Source of the DNA: Isoetes taiwanensis
Taxonomy: Eukaryota; Streptophyta; Lycopodiopsida; Isoetales; Isoetaceae
Direction of reading: 5' to 3'
Length of the DNA: 64,000 nucleotides
Assembly: GCA_021234155.1 (NCBI GenBank)
Contig: JAJEKV010000036.1
Coordinates: 2,534,996-2,598,995, forward strand
Shown: piece after piece, positions 34,339 through 47,067 of the stretch
Numbering within the stretch: the first letter of the stretch is position 1
Layout of the letters: every line of letters starts with the position of its first letter
Translations under genes and position numbers: made by a program
The notes under the pieces: generated by a model
Databases searched by the model: none
What the model saw: only the letters and a program-made list of their open reading frames with translations
What the model was told of the DNA's origin: nothing

Positions 34339-35374
34339 ACAAACAAACTTATTCTGCATTATGCGATCAATTTGATCACATGTCACTATAAGAGCTCAAA
34401 ATGTAGAGTTGTTTCCGAGGTGCATGAATTCTTACATAAGTACCTTAAAATTGATTGCATGAAGAATTTCAACAATTGAGCACATGCATCCATCAACCAT
34501 GTGAAGTTTCAGCTGTACATCAAGTGACTTGTTCTTCATGGTTTCCCTAACATCAAATCCACATAATTTTCAAACAAATGAAACAAAAAAACCATTAATA
34601 TAACAAGTTACCCAACCTTCTTAAACATTAAAGTTGATCTATCAGCAACCCTTGCTTCATTTCTGGTCTCCCAAGATATTCACCTGTATGAAACCAAATT
34701 AACTGGCAAAAAGATACATTAAAAAAAAGGGATTCACAAGACAACCTTCACTATGGTGCCAAAATCAACGTCGAAACTTGAGGATTAAAGATTATAATGT
34801 AAAATCGTCCTAACCTACCTTCCAGCATAAAACCCTCATAGAAGATTCAAACCACTGGATGCAAGCATTCTTTATGTTTGCAATATATATTTTAAAGAAG
34901 ACATCTTACTAGTCCAATTAAATAAGCAGCTAACAAGCACCACTCAATGCAAATAAAAGGAGGAATTTTGAGCTGAAGCTTGTCCATAACACCAGCAACC
35001 ACAAGATATATTTGTGAACATAAACGGATCCAAATATGCATTCACATTAGCCAGAAGTACATGTCCTTTATGTATATCCACCTTCACCCTCTTCTCAAAG
35101 TTTCTCATCCTGTGTTTACAGTCATAGTTGTTGTCCTTGTTACAGGTTTCAAATCTATCTTGTCTGTTATTTGTTTAAATAGAATATCAGTGTGATTGCT
35201 TTTGCGTGCTTATTGTAGCTCTCAGTGATTATAAGCAGGCATTACAATTCAGGGGTTTAAGTGAAGAGAAAAGAAATATTCAATTACAAGTGAAATCCTG
35301 ATTTTGATGTTTATCAATCATAAGTGACGTCATTGACTAGTCTACCCCTAATAAATAACTAATATAATTTGCAG
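34339..35374. other. No recognisable gene
   Basis: AT-rich sequence lacking motifs, ending in the acceptor TTTGCAG of the Ca2+-ATPase pseudogene. Confidence 0.45.
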
Positions 35375-36186
35375 GTTCTGAGAGGTGGCCACTAAACATA
35401 GGAGATCAAGCAAGTGTTCATTTATGTTTGATTCAGTAGATGCGTCGAAGGTTTATACCTTGTCATCTAAATATATCCTTGTTCTCTGGTATAGGTGCCA
35501 GCAGATGGAGTCTTTATTTCAGGTCACTCATTGCAGATAGACGAGTCAAGCATGATAGGAGAAAGTCAACCGGTATTGTCAGAACATAGCAGTCATCATG
35601 AAGGATTCTTTAGTATCTTTTCTTGGAAAACCAAATATACTGCATGTTTGTTGTTTTTTCTTAATGGAGTTGCAAGTACTGCTTGCCACTTCTGAGATTG
35701 TTTATGATGATTAAGTGATCTAGGGTGCTATGTATGTTTATATACATTAGTAACCAAAAACCTGGAAATATCTTCAAATGTAACAATGTATACCATTCTG
35801 TTCACATTATAGGTCCATGTTGATGAAAAACATTCGTTTCTAATTTCTGGGTGCAAAGTTGTGGATGGCTACGCTACAATGTTGGTATGTTTGGAAAATT
35901 CTGCTAATTCTATACCTTGCTTTTCAAATTTATACAGTTGGAACTTTTGTCAGGTAACAAGTGTTGGGATGAATACTGAATGGGGTCAAGTTATGGCAAC
36001 ATTAGAAGATGATACAGGGGAAGAGACACCTCTTCAGGTGGAATCCGAAGGAGCCATTGAGTATATTATTTGACAAGCATAAACTGATGTCTTTTTGTAC
36101 AGGTTCGCCTAAATGGAGCTGCAACGTTCATTGGCAAAGTGGGTTTACCAGTTGCAGCCCTTGTGTTCATAATGCTTATTATTCAG
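35375..36186 (+). pseudogene. Autoinhibited Ca2+-ATPase (ACA type), actuator-domain exons
   Basis: Exons at 35375-35410 (frameshifted), 35495-35572, 35813-35884, 35954-36037 and 36103-36186 are bounded by GT/AG sites. They translate to VPADGVFISGHSLQIDESSM, ISGCKVVDGY, VTSVGMNTEWGQVMA with GEETPLQ, and VRLNGAATFIGKVGLPVAAL. This is the actuator domain and next membrane segment of a plant P2B Ca2+ pump that exports Ca2+ from the cytosol. The dephosphorylation motif TGES is changed to IGES, the first exon has a stop, and the last exon lacks a donor. No ATP-binding or phosphorylation domain follows. Confidence 0.85.
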
Positions 36187-36507
36187 TAATTTTGCTCTGT
36201 TTATTTATTAGTGATATCTCATGCTTTTGCACTTACATTATGGCAAAACAATTGTGCCATTGGAATTATAATCATTGGAATTTTATCTTGCTTTTAAGCT
36301 AAGAACACACACAAAGTTCGTGATAGATTAACTTCTGCTGGAACTCTTAAAAACTCTTAAAAATCATGGGCAGTTGTGGGTTTGGGTTTGCAATTTTAGG
36401 GTTCAGCCATGGCAAAGGGAGAGGGAACGCTCAAGGAAAGATGTTCTTCTGGGAAAAGAACAATCTGCACCACTGCTTTGGTGACTCTGGATCTTGTCTC
36501 TGTTTGC

Positions 36508-36891
36508 TTATGGTTTGGATTTTGGCAGTTTAGATTGGCTTATAGTTTGCTTATGATTTTGTTGATCTTGTATGGCCCTAATACATGTTGTAATATCAGT
36601 GTCCAACCGCATATCACTTGCATGCTCATGAATCTTAATTCCTTCTGAGATTGCTGCCATTTCCACACACACATCAAGAATGCTAATGTAAGAGACTTTA
36701 TCTGGTTGCACTCCATCTAATTGCATTTGCCAGAAGAGTTTTAGTGCAATAACACCTTGCCCATTCTGTGCACATATTGTGATAATAGTATTCCAAGTCA
36801 CCTCATTGCGATGCAACATTCTGTCAAACAAAACCTGTGCATCAGTTATACTTCCGCCTTTGCCATACATGTTTAATAATGCAGTTTCCAT
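36508..36891 (-). pseudogene. PPR protein fragment
   Basis: On the minus strand ETALLNMYGKGGSITDAQVL, MLHRNEVTWNTIITICAQNG and LDGVQPDKVSYISILDVCVE give about three P/L/S pentatricopeptide repeats of a land-plant organellar RNA-binding protein. Neither the N-terminal targeting region nor E/DYW domains are present. The flanks (36187-36507 and 36892-37022) show nothing else. Confidence 0.8.
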
Positions 36892-37022
36892 GATAATATT
36901 TGAATCTAGTGTGCTACTAATGACATAAGCATGAATTCGTTTTCTCTATGGTAGAGATGCTAGACAGGTGCATGCTTAAATAATACTGAAGTAAGTGGAT
37001 CTACTTGGCAAACACTCCCTTG

Positions 37023-37215
37023 TCATTTCATAAGAAAGTTCTGCCTTGATATTCCAGATCCAATATTGATCTTCCAGATCCAGATACAAGATATTGATAT
37101 TCCAGATCCAAGACCCAGATAACAAGATCCAGATCCAAGATCCAAGATATTGATCTTCCAGATCCAGATACAAGATATTGATATTTCAGATCTAGATACA
37201 AGATATTGGAGAATT
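37023..37215. repeat. Short tandem repeat, AGATCCAGATACAAGATATTGAT type
   Basis: Variants of AGATCCAGATACAAGATATT and TTGATATTCCAGATCC alternate six or more times. The region is free of ambiguity codes but irregular in period. ORFs rich in Trp/Ile on the minus strand arise from this repeat. AT-rich sequence without a gene follows to 37694. Confidence 0.85.
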
Positions 37216-37694
37216 GAAACAGCCAAAGGATTTTCAAAGGATTTTTATGGCCACTTGCCTGTGTGGGGTCAGATTACACAGATTATACAGATTATACAAG
37301 CAGAGAAAATACATCATCAAAGGATAATAGATTTGGAAGCAACATAATAGAAACTGCAAAATTCTTTGATTTACAATTCAACAAAGTTTGAATCTACAGA
37401 TTTTCAAAAAACTTTGAACTGCATTGGATGATTTGGGGCAAATCGTCTTCAAGAGGACATGTCGAACATCTCAAACCATGGATCATGATTTAATGTCATG
37501 TAACAATCTCTGAATGTAGCTCTACAATCTAGTTGTTAACACGATAAAATCTGCTACCATATTGCATCTCCTACACATATCTGCTACAGGCAACATATCT
37601 GCATAGATAATAACTGATATGTAATCACATTTTAACACATCTAATACAGATGCCAAAACTAATATGTAATCACAGAGTTGGAAGATAGTACCTA

Positions 37695-38783
37695 TCAACT
37701 GCACAGGTGTCTCGTCAAGATTGCACGCACTTCAGTACCATCATTTCGACTTGGACGACCTGGTGGAATCTCCTCATACTCCTTGTCATGTTCATATTTA
37801 AAGCCTCCAGGTATATATGAATTGCATATCAACAAGCAAGCACAATCCTGGACAATGCTTCCTTATTTGGCTTGTATATTTTTCTTCCCAATGGTCGCCA
37901 AGACTTTTTTAATAGGCCAAAATGCTCTTTCAACTGCCATGCGAGTAGAAGAATGGATGAAATTAAACCTATCAAACGATTCTCTTAGTCCTTGACCTGG
38001 GTATGGCACAATTAACCATGGCAACATTGGATAACCTGCATCCCCAATGATGTATTCATGGACAGGCTGTCCATCAATGTATATCACCTCCCCATTCAAT
38101 CTTTGGCCCTCAATGACCATAGATGTAAATTCGCTAACTCTTAAAAGGCGTGCATCATTAACACTTCCTGGATAACCTGCAACCACATCTAAGAATCGTG
38201 TGCGACTATCTACTATAGCCTGTACTAGAACAGAATAGCGTCCAGTTCTATCATACCAGTCTGTTTCTTGCTCATCATCATGAAGTGCAATTTGTATATG
38301 CATTGCATCAATGGCCCCACAACAATTGGGAAGGCCATGAAGGTGTTGGAAGCCTTCCTTCACTACCCTCAATTCAAGGCCAACTGGCCAGTGGAAGTGG
38401 TGAGTCGCATGCATCAGCAAAGCTTCAACAAATTGAAAAGTGATTCTTGCTGCTGTAGATCTGCCCATTCCAAACAGCTCTGATAATGTAAGAAAACCTT
38501 CGCCTGTTGCTAGTCTACGAAGGGCAACTGCAACCTGCTTCTCAACTGAAATTAGGCGTCCTTGAATCGTGACAAGACCTTCTGGAGGATTTCTTTGCAA
38601 CACATCCCTTACAAGTAAGCATATGTAATAGTAGGTCTCTTTGGAAACGCGAAACAATTCCTTGAAGCAAGTTGGATCAACATGTATGACATATGTAATA
38701 GTAAACAGGTGTCTACATGCATTCATACCCCTAATATGATTAGTTTGATTCTCTGCAAGGCAGTTCCAGTCACCGAAATGCAA
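37695..38783 (-). pseudogene. PIF/Harbinger transposase (HARBI1-like nuclease), one internal stop
   Basis: From ATG at 38783 a 306-codon frame encodes a DDE_Tnp_4 nuclease. Motifs include GAIDAMHIQI (first Asp), VVAGYPGSVNDARLL (second Asp region), YIIGDAGYPMLPWL and SSTRMAVERAFWPIKK (Glu). After one TAA (37863-37865) the same frame continues through EYEEIPPGRPSRNDGTEVRA to a TGA at 37695. The whole is 363 codons, close to family size. These enzymes cut DNA at TTA/TAA targets together with a Myb-like partner, which I do not see. It could also be a domesticated plant ALP1-like gene, but the stop argues for a decaying transposon. Confidence 0.85.
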
Positions 38784-40470
38784 AGAAAAGCGCTATTCAT
38801 GGCAAATGCCTCTATGGAACATTTGCACTTCAAACCTTGCACGACAAATTTACCTTTTGGATAATCCAGATTGCTCTATAGGTTTTATCAAGCTCGCGTA
38901 GGCTATAGCACATCCTCAAATGTTTTGGCTCGTCGAGAGAATGTGTTTTCTCCTTTTTGTGGTGTCTTCTAAAACACTTGAGATGGGGGTCCAGTTTTTT
39001 GGATGCTTCGGATCCAAGTAATCTATCTATAGACTTGTGTTACTATTGTCGTAATAGGTGAATGATTTTCAGTTATTCGTAATGGTTTGGGGCAAAGATT
39101 CCCCTCCAAAGTAATATTCATCACAGTTCGCGATGATTTCATGACAAGCCAAAGCAGCATAAAAGAGTCCCATTGTAAATTTTGGTATGTTGTGGTTTGT
39201 GTAATGTTGAAGACAGGTGGTTCCTGGGCTATTACGGAATCCAATTATTAAGGCTCATTTCCTGTTTGTTTGGATATTGATCAACATTATGTTGCCCAGA
39301 TGTTTCCCTTTGCAAATATGCATGTTTGTCCAAAGGATCAATTTTTTTTTTCACTTTCTGTAATAGCTTACCTTGAATCAATCATGCAGGGGCAACTTAT
39401 GGTTGTGAATTGTTCAGAATAATATCTACTTCCCATGGCCTCTTGGTCTTCGTGGATGTTACAAAATCTATTCTTTGAAAGTCCTGAAATACGGCATAAA
39501 GAAAGAGGAATCTATGAGCAAACTAACATTTCATTTTCGGTTTCAAATCAGCTATCATGGTATTGTTTTAGATGCATTAGTGTAAATCCGAAGGGCCATG
39601 AGGAGGAAACATAATGTAAATATACCTATATCAGCATTATGGCATAGCATTGGTCATAGCGAGAAAATTGGAACTTCAATTGGGGCTTGAAGTTATGTTT
39701 TATTCTAGACCTTTTTTTTAATTTATAACTATACTAGATATGGCATTTATTGATATTCATAGTAACTTATGCGGGCTTGCCAAGATCGAGGACAACTGTA
39801 ATACAATCGGTTCCATGGCAAATACCTTCCAAAAAAATCATTTTAGCGCTCTCGCATAAATGTATTGGATCTACTGAAATTCAACTACAGAAATGAAATT
39901 CAGCCTACAGATATAGACATGGCAAACTTCTTTCTGATTCTTCTCTTTATATGGGAAAATGATAGAGATTCATTGCACAGATTTTGTTTTTTTGCTTTGG
40001 ATTTTAATGCAGCCATTTCCTATGAAAAACTTTTCTTCCCAGTTTAACATGACAGACTGTTCTTCCTAGTTTACAATTTCAATCAACCAAATTTCTAAAT
40101 GTTAGAGTTGAAGAGTAGTTTAAAACTAGGAAAAAGGAAAAGCACTAACTGGAGGATTGGCTGTTGGTTCGATGAAAAAATTCCAAGCTTAGAAACCGCT
40201 GGCACAAATATCAGGCGCAACCGACTATGGGTGCACTATCCGGTTGGATTGTCCCCGTTTGAGAACCAGGGTTTTGTGCACGGTCAGGTCCACGCATGGA
40301 GACACGTCCTAAAAAATGAAAATAACTTTATCCAGGTGGCATTTTTTTAAAGTCCGGTTAGGGTCATGGGAACGTTCCCTAGTAACATCAGGAAAAAATA
40401 CGTCAAAAAGCTAGGAAGGATATTTCGAAAAGAAGAAGATATTGATACGAGAAGGAAATCTCGGCCATTG
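38784..40470. other. Intergenic region upstream of cpFtsY
   Basis: No gene recognised. Open frame 40366-40470 continues in frame into the cpFtsY start, giving a possible 35-codon N-terminal extension (MGTFPSNIRKKYVKKLGRIF). It is basic and unlike a transit peptide, so I take it as 5' leader. No clear promoter elements were identified. Confidence 0.45.
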
Positions 40471-43118
40471 ATGGCAATCCAACAGGCCGTGGCTATGGCG
40501 CTTTACCACCAGAACCAGCCTTGTTGTCCGGCAAGGGCTGCACCAAAGACGCTGTTTTTTCAATTTGCTTCCAAAACACTTCCTATACTCCACCCTTCTT
40601 CTGCCGGAACAAGCAGATTGAGAATCAGATGTGCCGGTGAATCTGCTGGCTTCTTCGGCAGATTAGGGCGAGTCATTAAGGAGAAGGCTAAAAGCGACAT
40701 TGAGCGGCTCTTTTCCGGTGTATCTAAAACAAGAGAGAATTTAGCTGTGGTTGACGAGTTGCTAACGTATTGGAACCTGTCTGACACTGAAGATGTTCTG
40801 GAGCAGTTGGAAGAGGTAAAATCTTTTTGATCAGAGTGTGGCTGCAAGATTTTTTGACATGGAAGTGCTTTCCAGGCTTTGCTTGTTGCAGACTTTGGAC
40901 CAAGAACTGCAGCTAAGATAATTGATGCTTTAAGAAAGGATATTCTTTCAGGAAAATTGAAATCAGGTCCCGAAATTAAGGTTGAAATCTTATGGTCTCT
41001 TTTAGTGCATTCTCAGGCCTTTTTATTTACTGTGTCTGTTTTCAGGTCGCCTTAAAGTTAAAAATACTCAGTTTATTAACAGGTCGAGTTACAAACACAG
41101 AGCTTCAGTTGGGATCCAGGTACAAGGTGCTTCTTTGCAGTTGCACATATACGTTTGTGTGTTAACCAAAGGCATTTTGTTCAGTCGCCCTGCAGTGATA
41201 ATGATTGTAGGTGTCAATGGTGGAGGAAAAACTACCACACTCGGTATGTCTGATTGTTCAGCCAGATCTTTAAGAGTCAGGAGTGTTTATGCCTTTCCTT
41301 TCAATTTTGCAGGAAAATTGGCTTACAGGTTCAAGAAAGATAATGTCAAGGTTTGTCTTTTTCTGAATAACAATCTTTATATGTATCATAAAACAAATTA
41401 CACTGGACGCTAGGTGTGCCATGTGTTACGGGCTTTTTAATTCAGTTTGTATACATGATTTATGAAGATGTTAAGGAATGCTAAAGGACCTACAAGCTCT
41501 CTTGCGCATTAGAGACAGACTAGATTTGACGTCTCAGGGCAAAGAATACCTGTTTGAAATGATGAAACTTGCTACTACAGTCTGAGCTGCTATAAGTATG
41601 ACATCATTTAGATCTCAAATTGTATGCTTGAGAGAGAGAGTGAGGCGTATTCAATGTTGCATTTTTATCGTTCTTGTTACTCTGAAATTCACGTACACCT
41701 AAAGACCTAGCCTTCAGGTGCTCATGGCAGCGGGTGATACTTTCAGAGCAGCAGCCGGGGAACAGCTAGAAGTATGGGCAGAAAGGACGGGCTCAGAGAT
41801 TTGTATGGCAGGGGGAGAGAAGGCACGGCCAGCATCAGGTATGGTAGAACAACTTAAGCTTATGCTAAACTCAACAGACTCTAATGTGTAATAAAGTCAG
41901 ATATTTTCAACAAAATTCTGTTGCTATGAGATTGATCTGCGTGAAAAATAAGTCCTGCATGTCAAATGTTGTAGTCAATTAGTGTAAGGGTGATCTGAGA
42001 CAATCTAATTTGTGAGGAAACCTCCTTCAGCATCTTGATAAGGATGCGTGGATGGTTTCCTTCTCGTTTAAGTACCTATTTATCTTTGCCGAATTATGGC
42101 ATTTGCTTCATGGTGGGATCCTTTTTAGATAACCAATACCATTATGGTAGTTTTATGTAGTGCAGAAATATGATATGCATAGCCGTGTTTTTATAGTGTT
42201 GTCTCAAGCTATGAGACGGGCTGTGGACGAGAAATTCGATATTGTCCTAGCAGACACTTCAGGCCGTAAGTAAGCATTATTCTTAGTTAGCCTTCATGTT
42301 TCGAGTAATTTGGAACAAGGGCATAAATGAGGTGTATTTAATGGTTGTGCAGGGCTTCATACAAATTATAACTTGATGGAGGAGCTCCGTGGTTGTAAGC
42401 GTGCAATCACCAAAGTCATATCAAGTGCCCCAAATGTAAGTCATCTCTATTTGCATCCAAAGCTTAAGGCCCGATTCACCTTCTATGAGGTCTGTGCAAT
42501 TTTTACCTTTTTGCATTGGTTAAGTATGCTTTTCTATTCCTTTCACATGAAATTTACTTCTGCTTGATTGAATGAGCAGCTTTTTGACGTATGAACATGA
42601 GCTTTATAGGGTGGTATAACAATAGATATGAGATACTTAGAACACAATCTTATTTTATTGTAGGTCGGTGTTTAATTGTTGTTTACTAATTGATCTAAAT
42701 ATGCTTCGGTTGGTATAGGAGGTTCTATTGGTGCTTGATGGCACAACAGGCCTGAACATGCTGCCTCAAGCTCGAGAATTTCATCAGGTATGTTCTTTTC
42801 AGAATTTCACGCTACACACAGGAAACATGGAGGTAAATACAATATGCTGGTTATTCTGTTCACACAGATGATAGGCATTACGGGATTTGTATTGACGAAG
42901 CTGGATGGTACATCTCGGGGAGGATGTGTGGTATGTAATTTCCTTTAATTTGGGGACCATGTTAGAAACAAAATGCCTATTTGTGCGAGTTAATCTATGT
43001 CCAGGTAAGCGTGGTGGATGAGCTCGCGATTCCTGTAAAATTTGTTGGCGTAGGAGAAGCTCTTGATGATCTTCAGCCTTTCAATCCAGAAGCCTTTGTG
43101 GATGCCCTGTTTCCTTAG
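40471..43118 (+). CDS. CPFTSY: Chloroplast SRP receptor GTPase cpFtsY (11 exons, apparently intact)
   Basis: The SRP receptor guides cpSRP and its light-harvesting or nascent thylakoid proteins to Alb3/SecY at the thylakoid membrane. Exons: 40471-40815, 40876-40980, 41046-41119, 41185-41243, 41313-41350, 41718-41838, 42197-42265, 42353-42435, 42719-42787, 42868-42930, 43005-43118. All introns are GT-AG, phases agree, and the product has 379 residues, near the usual ~370. A transit peptide leads to RIRC and the mature start GESAGFFGRLGRVIKEKAKS. The N domain follows, then the G domain with GVNGGGKTTT (P-loop), DTFRAAA, DTSGR, TKLDG and GVGE. No stop or frameshift is seen. Start at 40471 is preferred because a Ser/Ala-rich plastid presequence begins there; an in-frame ATG at 40366 is the alternative. 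It is the only evidently intact host gene here. Confidence 0.95.
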
Positions 43119-44199
43119 ACTTTGGGATGAAAACTCCACCCTGCCGGGCTATGAGGGGTTTCGAGCATTCTTTCCCAGGATGCATGGTTTTTTTGTGGAA
43201 GTTGTCTCCATAAGCTTGCTTTGACACAATGTTTCAAAGAGAAGAAAAATCAGAGACACAAGCATTTGGTGGCCTTTAATATACATGATCTTACATCTCA
43301 AATCTAGCCACAATATAAAAATATGAAACCTAGATCTTGGGTAAGATGCAAACTTCAACTCCTAACCACAATATAAAAATATGAAACCTAGATCTTGGGT
43401 AAGATGCAAACTTCAACTCCCGCAGTTTCATGCTATATCATCCCTTGAGTTAGGGATGTTAGGAGATGTGTAGACTCTTATATTTACGGTCCATCAATGG
43501 CAGGAGTAAGCGTCTCTATGGCATCTCAAATTTGTTGCCCTTTGCTTGTTTCTTGGCTTGGGGAATGGAAGCTTGCGTTAATGACAAATTATACACGTAA
43601 ATAAGAGTCGATTAGTTTGTCCTATAGATCATTTACACTATTGGATAAGACCAAGGCCCTTTGTTGTAGCAAGCCAAAATACTTAAATGACAGCTACCCA
43701 CCTTTCTTACTTTCAGAACGTTTTTTTATAATAGAATATAATATAACTGCTTCCAGGCCTATTCATTCTTTCCTTTTCCAGACCTGGTAAGCATGCGATA
43801 AGATGCAAAAATATGTGCATTTTTTCTTGCTTACGAAGCATATGGTCAGATGCAAAAAGAGCCAAGTGATCTAAGACATACAGTTATTTCTTAAAACGTT
43901 TGCCAAACGTTTGCCAAATGTTCACGTTTGCCATTTTACCATCTTCACACGTTCAGAATTTAGAATCTAAGTTTGGCAATTTGTAGGGGAGAAAAAAGAG
44001 AAGGGTCTGAAACTGCAGGTCTGTGTAAGAAATTCACAATCATTAAATGTTTCAAGGTTTTGTTTCCCAAATGGTCAATTAAAAGCACCACAATTTCTTT
44101 GGGTTGACCATTGTAATTGCTATGATTGTGTCTACAGAAAGGTGCATGCTACCACAAAATAAGACGTATTATTTTAAATTTGGTTGGCCATAAGTGGTG

Positions 44200-44250
44200 C
44201 TTTTTGGATTGCCCTTGGGGCAATTAGTTAGAGGAGGCATATCTAATAAC
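44200..44250 (+). repeat. Hairpin repeat family, copy 3
   Basis: GGATTGCCCTTGGGGCAA followed by TTAGTTAGAGGAGGCATATC. Same order of hairpin, TTAG and GCATAT block as copies 1, 2 and 4. Confidence 0.55.
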
Positions 44251-45274
44251 TGACGAATTGCCAAGGTGCATAAGTGATAAGGGTGATGAATATACACTCA
44301 TAGCCACTAGCAGCCAGGGTTCGAAAAAGTGGGGGTTAGGCCCTTAAAATTCCGGTTGGAATTCAAAATTTCCGGATGCCCGCAAAATTCCAGTACAAAA
44401 TAACATAGTTTAGTGTAAAATCCGGCATATTTGAGTCTTGTTCTATATTAAATCCGGTAGATTGCAAATTGTCTCATAAGGCTTAGAAAGCTTTTTGAAC
44501 CCTGCTAGCAGCGTATAAAAAAAATGTTCTTCGTATGACACAAAGTAGGTACAAGCTTACATAATAAAAACTAAATACTGTGCCAACGACAATTGCCATT
44601 GCCATCACAAGCAGATAACGAATGTCTTTGAACCAAATCAAAGGCCACAATCGAATCGTGAGCAGCCCTCTTTAGAATGAATCAAAATCATGAAGAGTAA
44701 TACTGTAAAAGGAGAAGAACTGAAATGGGTCAAAGAAATGACGGCCGGATGTCCAATCGTTCGGGCCGAATTCGTGATGTAAAATCCGGAAAAATGCTTA
44801 TGAAGAAGGATACTCCACAAAATCAAAGTTCCATACAATGAAAATCAAATGGAAATGGAATGGAGACGATACTTCTATATTACACGCAAAGGCTGTCACA
44901 AAAAGTCTGTTGCAACACAGGTAGGGTAGGGAGTTTTTTTGTAACAATTTCGACAGCATTAGAACCAGAAGAGCCGCTGGACGCCACATGGACCTAAAAG
45001 GAAAGATCTAAAATTGATAAAATAAAATTAATTGTCGGATCTCCAGTTCCTCAGGTTGGAATCCTGTTGCAAATCCGGAAGAGGTTCGCCATGGAGCAGC
45101 GTACTTCTTCCACGGCTTCCTTTCGAACAGAACCCTGGGCCTAAATATCAAGCATTACAGCTGATTCATCACAGCGAATTTGCATGGTCATCCTCGGGCC
45201 AAAAACAGAACAGCGCATCCAATAAAATATCAAATTTAGGAGAGGGATATAGTTTTTGGTATTTTCTCAAACCC

Positions 45275-45350
45275 ATGGATTGCCCCTGCTAAAGGGCAAT
45301 TCGTTAGAGGGAAGGTGGGTAAGGCATATTCTAAAGGCATACCTCATGAT
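45275..45350 (+). repeat. Hairpin repeat family, copy 4
   Basis: GGATTGCCCCTGCTAAAGGG with CAA, then TTCGTTAGAGGGAAGG and a GGCATATTCTAAAGGCATA block. Hairpin arms at 45280-45299. Confidence 0.55.
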
Positions 45351-47067
45351 CCTGACGGCTATTATTACTAATTATTTTTCTGGCCGTGAAAAATACAAAT
45401 GACAAATCTTTTTTATGGCACTCGAATTTTTGCCCTATTGCTTTAGGCTTAAATTTGTTTTTAGCCCATTGATTTTTGGGATTTAGGGCTAAATGTTATT
45501 TTAGAGTGAGGTTCCTCCCACTTTAAGCTAGGCATTTTTTTTTTTAGCAGGCGTTGATCTATAGCTTTTTTGCATCAACGACTAGGAAAATTTAAAAAAC
45601 CTCCAGAAATTAGAATTTCGCCTCTTGACGATGCCTACTCTCTCCCGCTCTCTATTCGTCAATCGAGCTTCCACCGAAGTTATATGTCCCATATGCAAGT
45701 ATTTTTCATCGGTTGGTTATGTTCCTGTATATGGAAACGAGACTATTTGATGAACCCAGACTATGCAACTCCCATATTTTCCACAGCTAATAGTCATGGT
45801 AACTATTGCAAAGGCTAGAACTTTAACATCTTAGTCTTTTTTTTTTTTTCTTTTTTTCTTTTTTTTAAAGGGAACGAATTTTTATATTCTGTATATATTA
45901 AAACATACAGAGTAGAATGTTAAACTACTTATAGGGAATTACTACAGGAGTAATCTCATGAGGCAGTTATTATTCTGGGCACATCATTTGAAAGCTGAGT
46001 TGACCTGAGTATTTTTGGAAAAAAAAATTGGCATCAGTACCAAATTATATTCAAGCTCCAGAACTTGAACGACTTCTTCAATCATAGCAAGAATTGAAAA
46101 AGCAAACAAGATGCTAGGAAATTCCAAATACTTAACAATCTGACATACAACCTGTTACCTGAACCACTTCAACACAAATCAGAGACAGATCTTGCAATTC
46201 CTATGACAGAAGAATCTTTTGATACATTAGATGTAGAATTCGGATCTTTCTGCTAGCAAGAAAGAGCGAAAAAGGAAGGGCGATAGACATGCTTCTTTCC
46301 AAAAGAGCGAATTGTGATATCCTCTGATGAAAATAAAACTCAAATAAACATCTTTACCTAATATTGCTGATCTGTTCTTCGCCTTATAGGCTGGCATCCA
46401 TATGAATCTACCCTTTCGGCAAGTCTTTATTAAAAAGACAAAGCGCAGAAGCACGAAAGAACATCCTCGTTAGAGGATACTTACTGCAAGATTGTCACCG
46501 AAAAGATGCATTTAAATCACTCCAACAGACTTTTATCTCCACTTCTCCTAAAGAAGAAATCCATCGGGCCTTGCTAGCCTCAAAAGCCACGAATCTTTCT
46601 TCAAGAGCCACCCTGTGGTGATCGGCAGAGGGGGCGGCCGCCCCTTAGCCGGCCAAGAACAATGCCTTGGGCGCTAACCGCATGTTTTCCTAGCCGTCCT
46701 AGTCTTATGTTTTTGCTTTTCGGTAGAGTAGTTCCAGAATGATAAATTCAGTAGGTTAGACTATATCTTGTGTTGTGTTGAAGATTAACGACTTAGTTTT
46801 GCAATTCTGCAAGCATGGGGACATCTGCCTGAAATTTTATTATGCTTTACCATATTCCTCATATCTCATATGTCAGATGCTTGCATGTTTAGTATTTTAA
46901 AATGGTTCCAAAGGCAAGCTCAAAGCCTTTAAAAAGCGGCTCTGACTTTTCTCTTCAAGCCTCAAAATTTCAAAATCATTTGCTATAAGATTCTCACACA
47001 AAATTTGGCTTTGCAGAGAAGCTCTACTTGGCCACTATAAGAATCTCTTATTTCCCAACCATAACAG

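Larger units (their letters stand above)
43119..47067. other. Intergenic region with small repeats
   Basis: A 53-bp unit containing CCACAATATAAAAATATGAA and CTAGATCTTGGGTAAGATGC is duplicated in tandem at 43309-43420, in the cpFtsY 3' flank. Two hairpin-repeat copies lie at 44200 and 45275. A GC-rich patch (GGGGGCGGCCGCCCC, near 46632) stands out from the AT-rich background. No other gene is recognised in this 3.9 kb. Confidence 0.5.

Noticed and set aside
37023-37237. Trp/Ile-rich minus-strand ORFs
   Set aside because: Artefacts of the AGATCCAGATAC-type tandem repeat.
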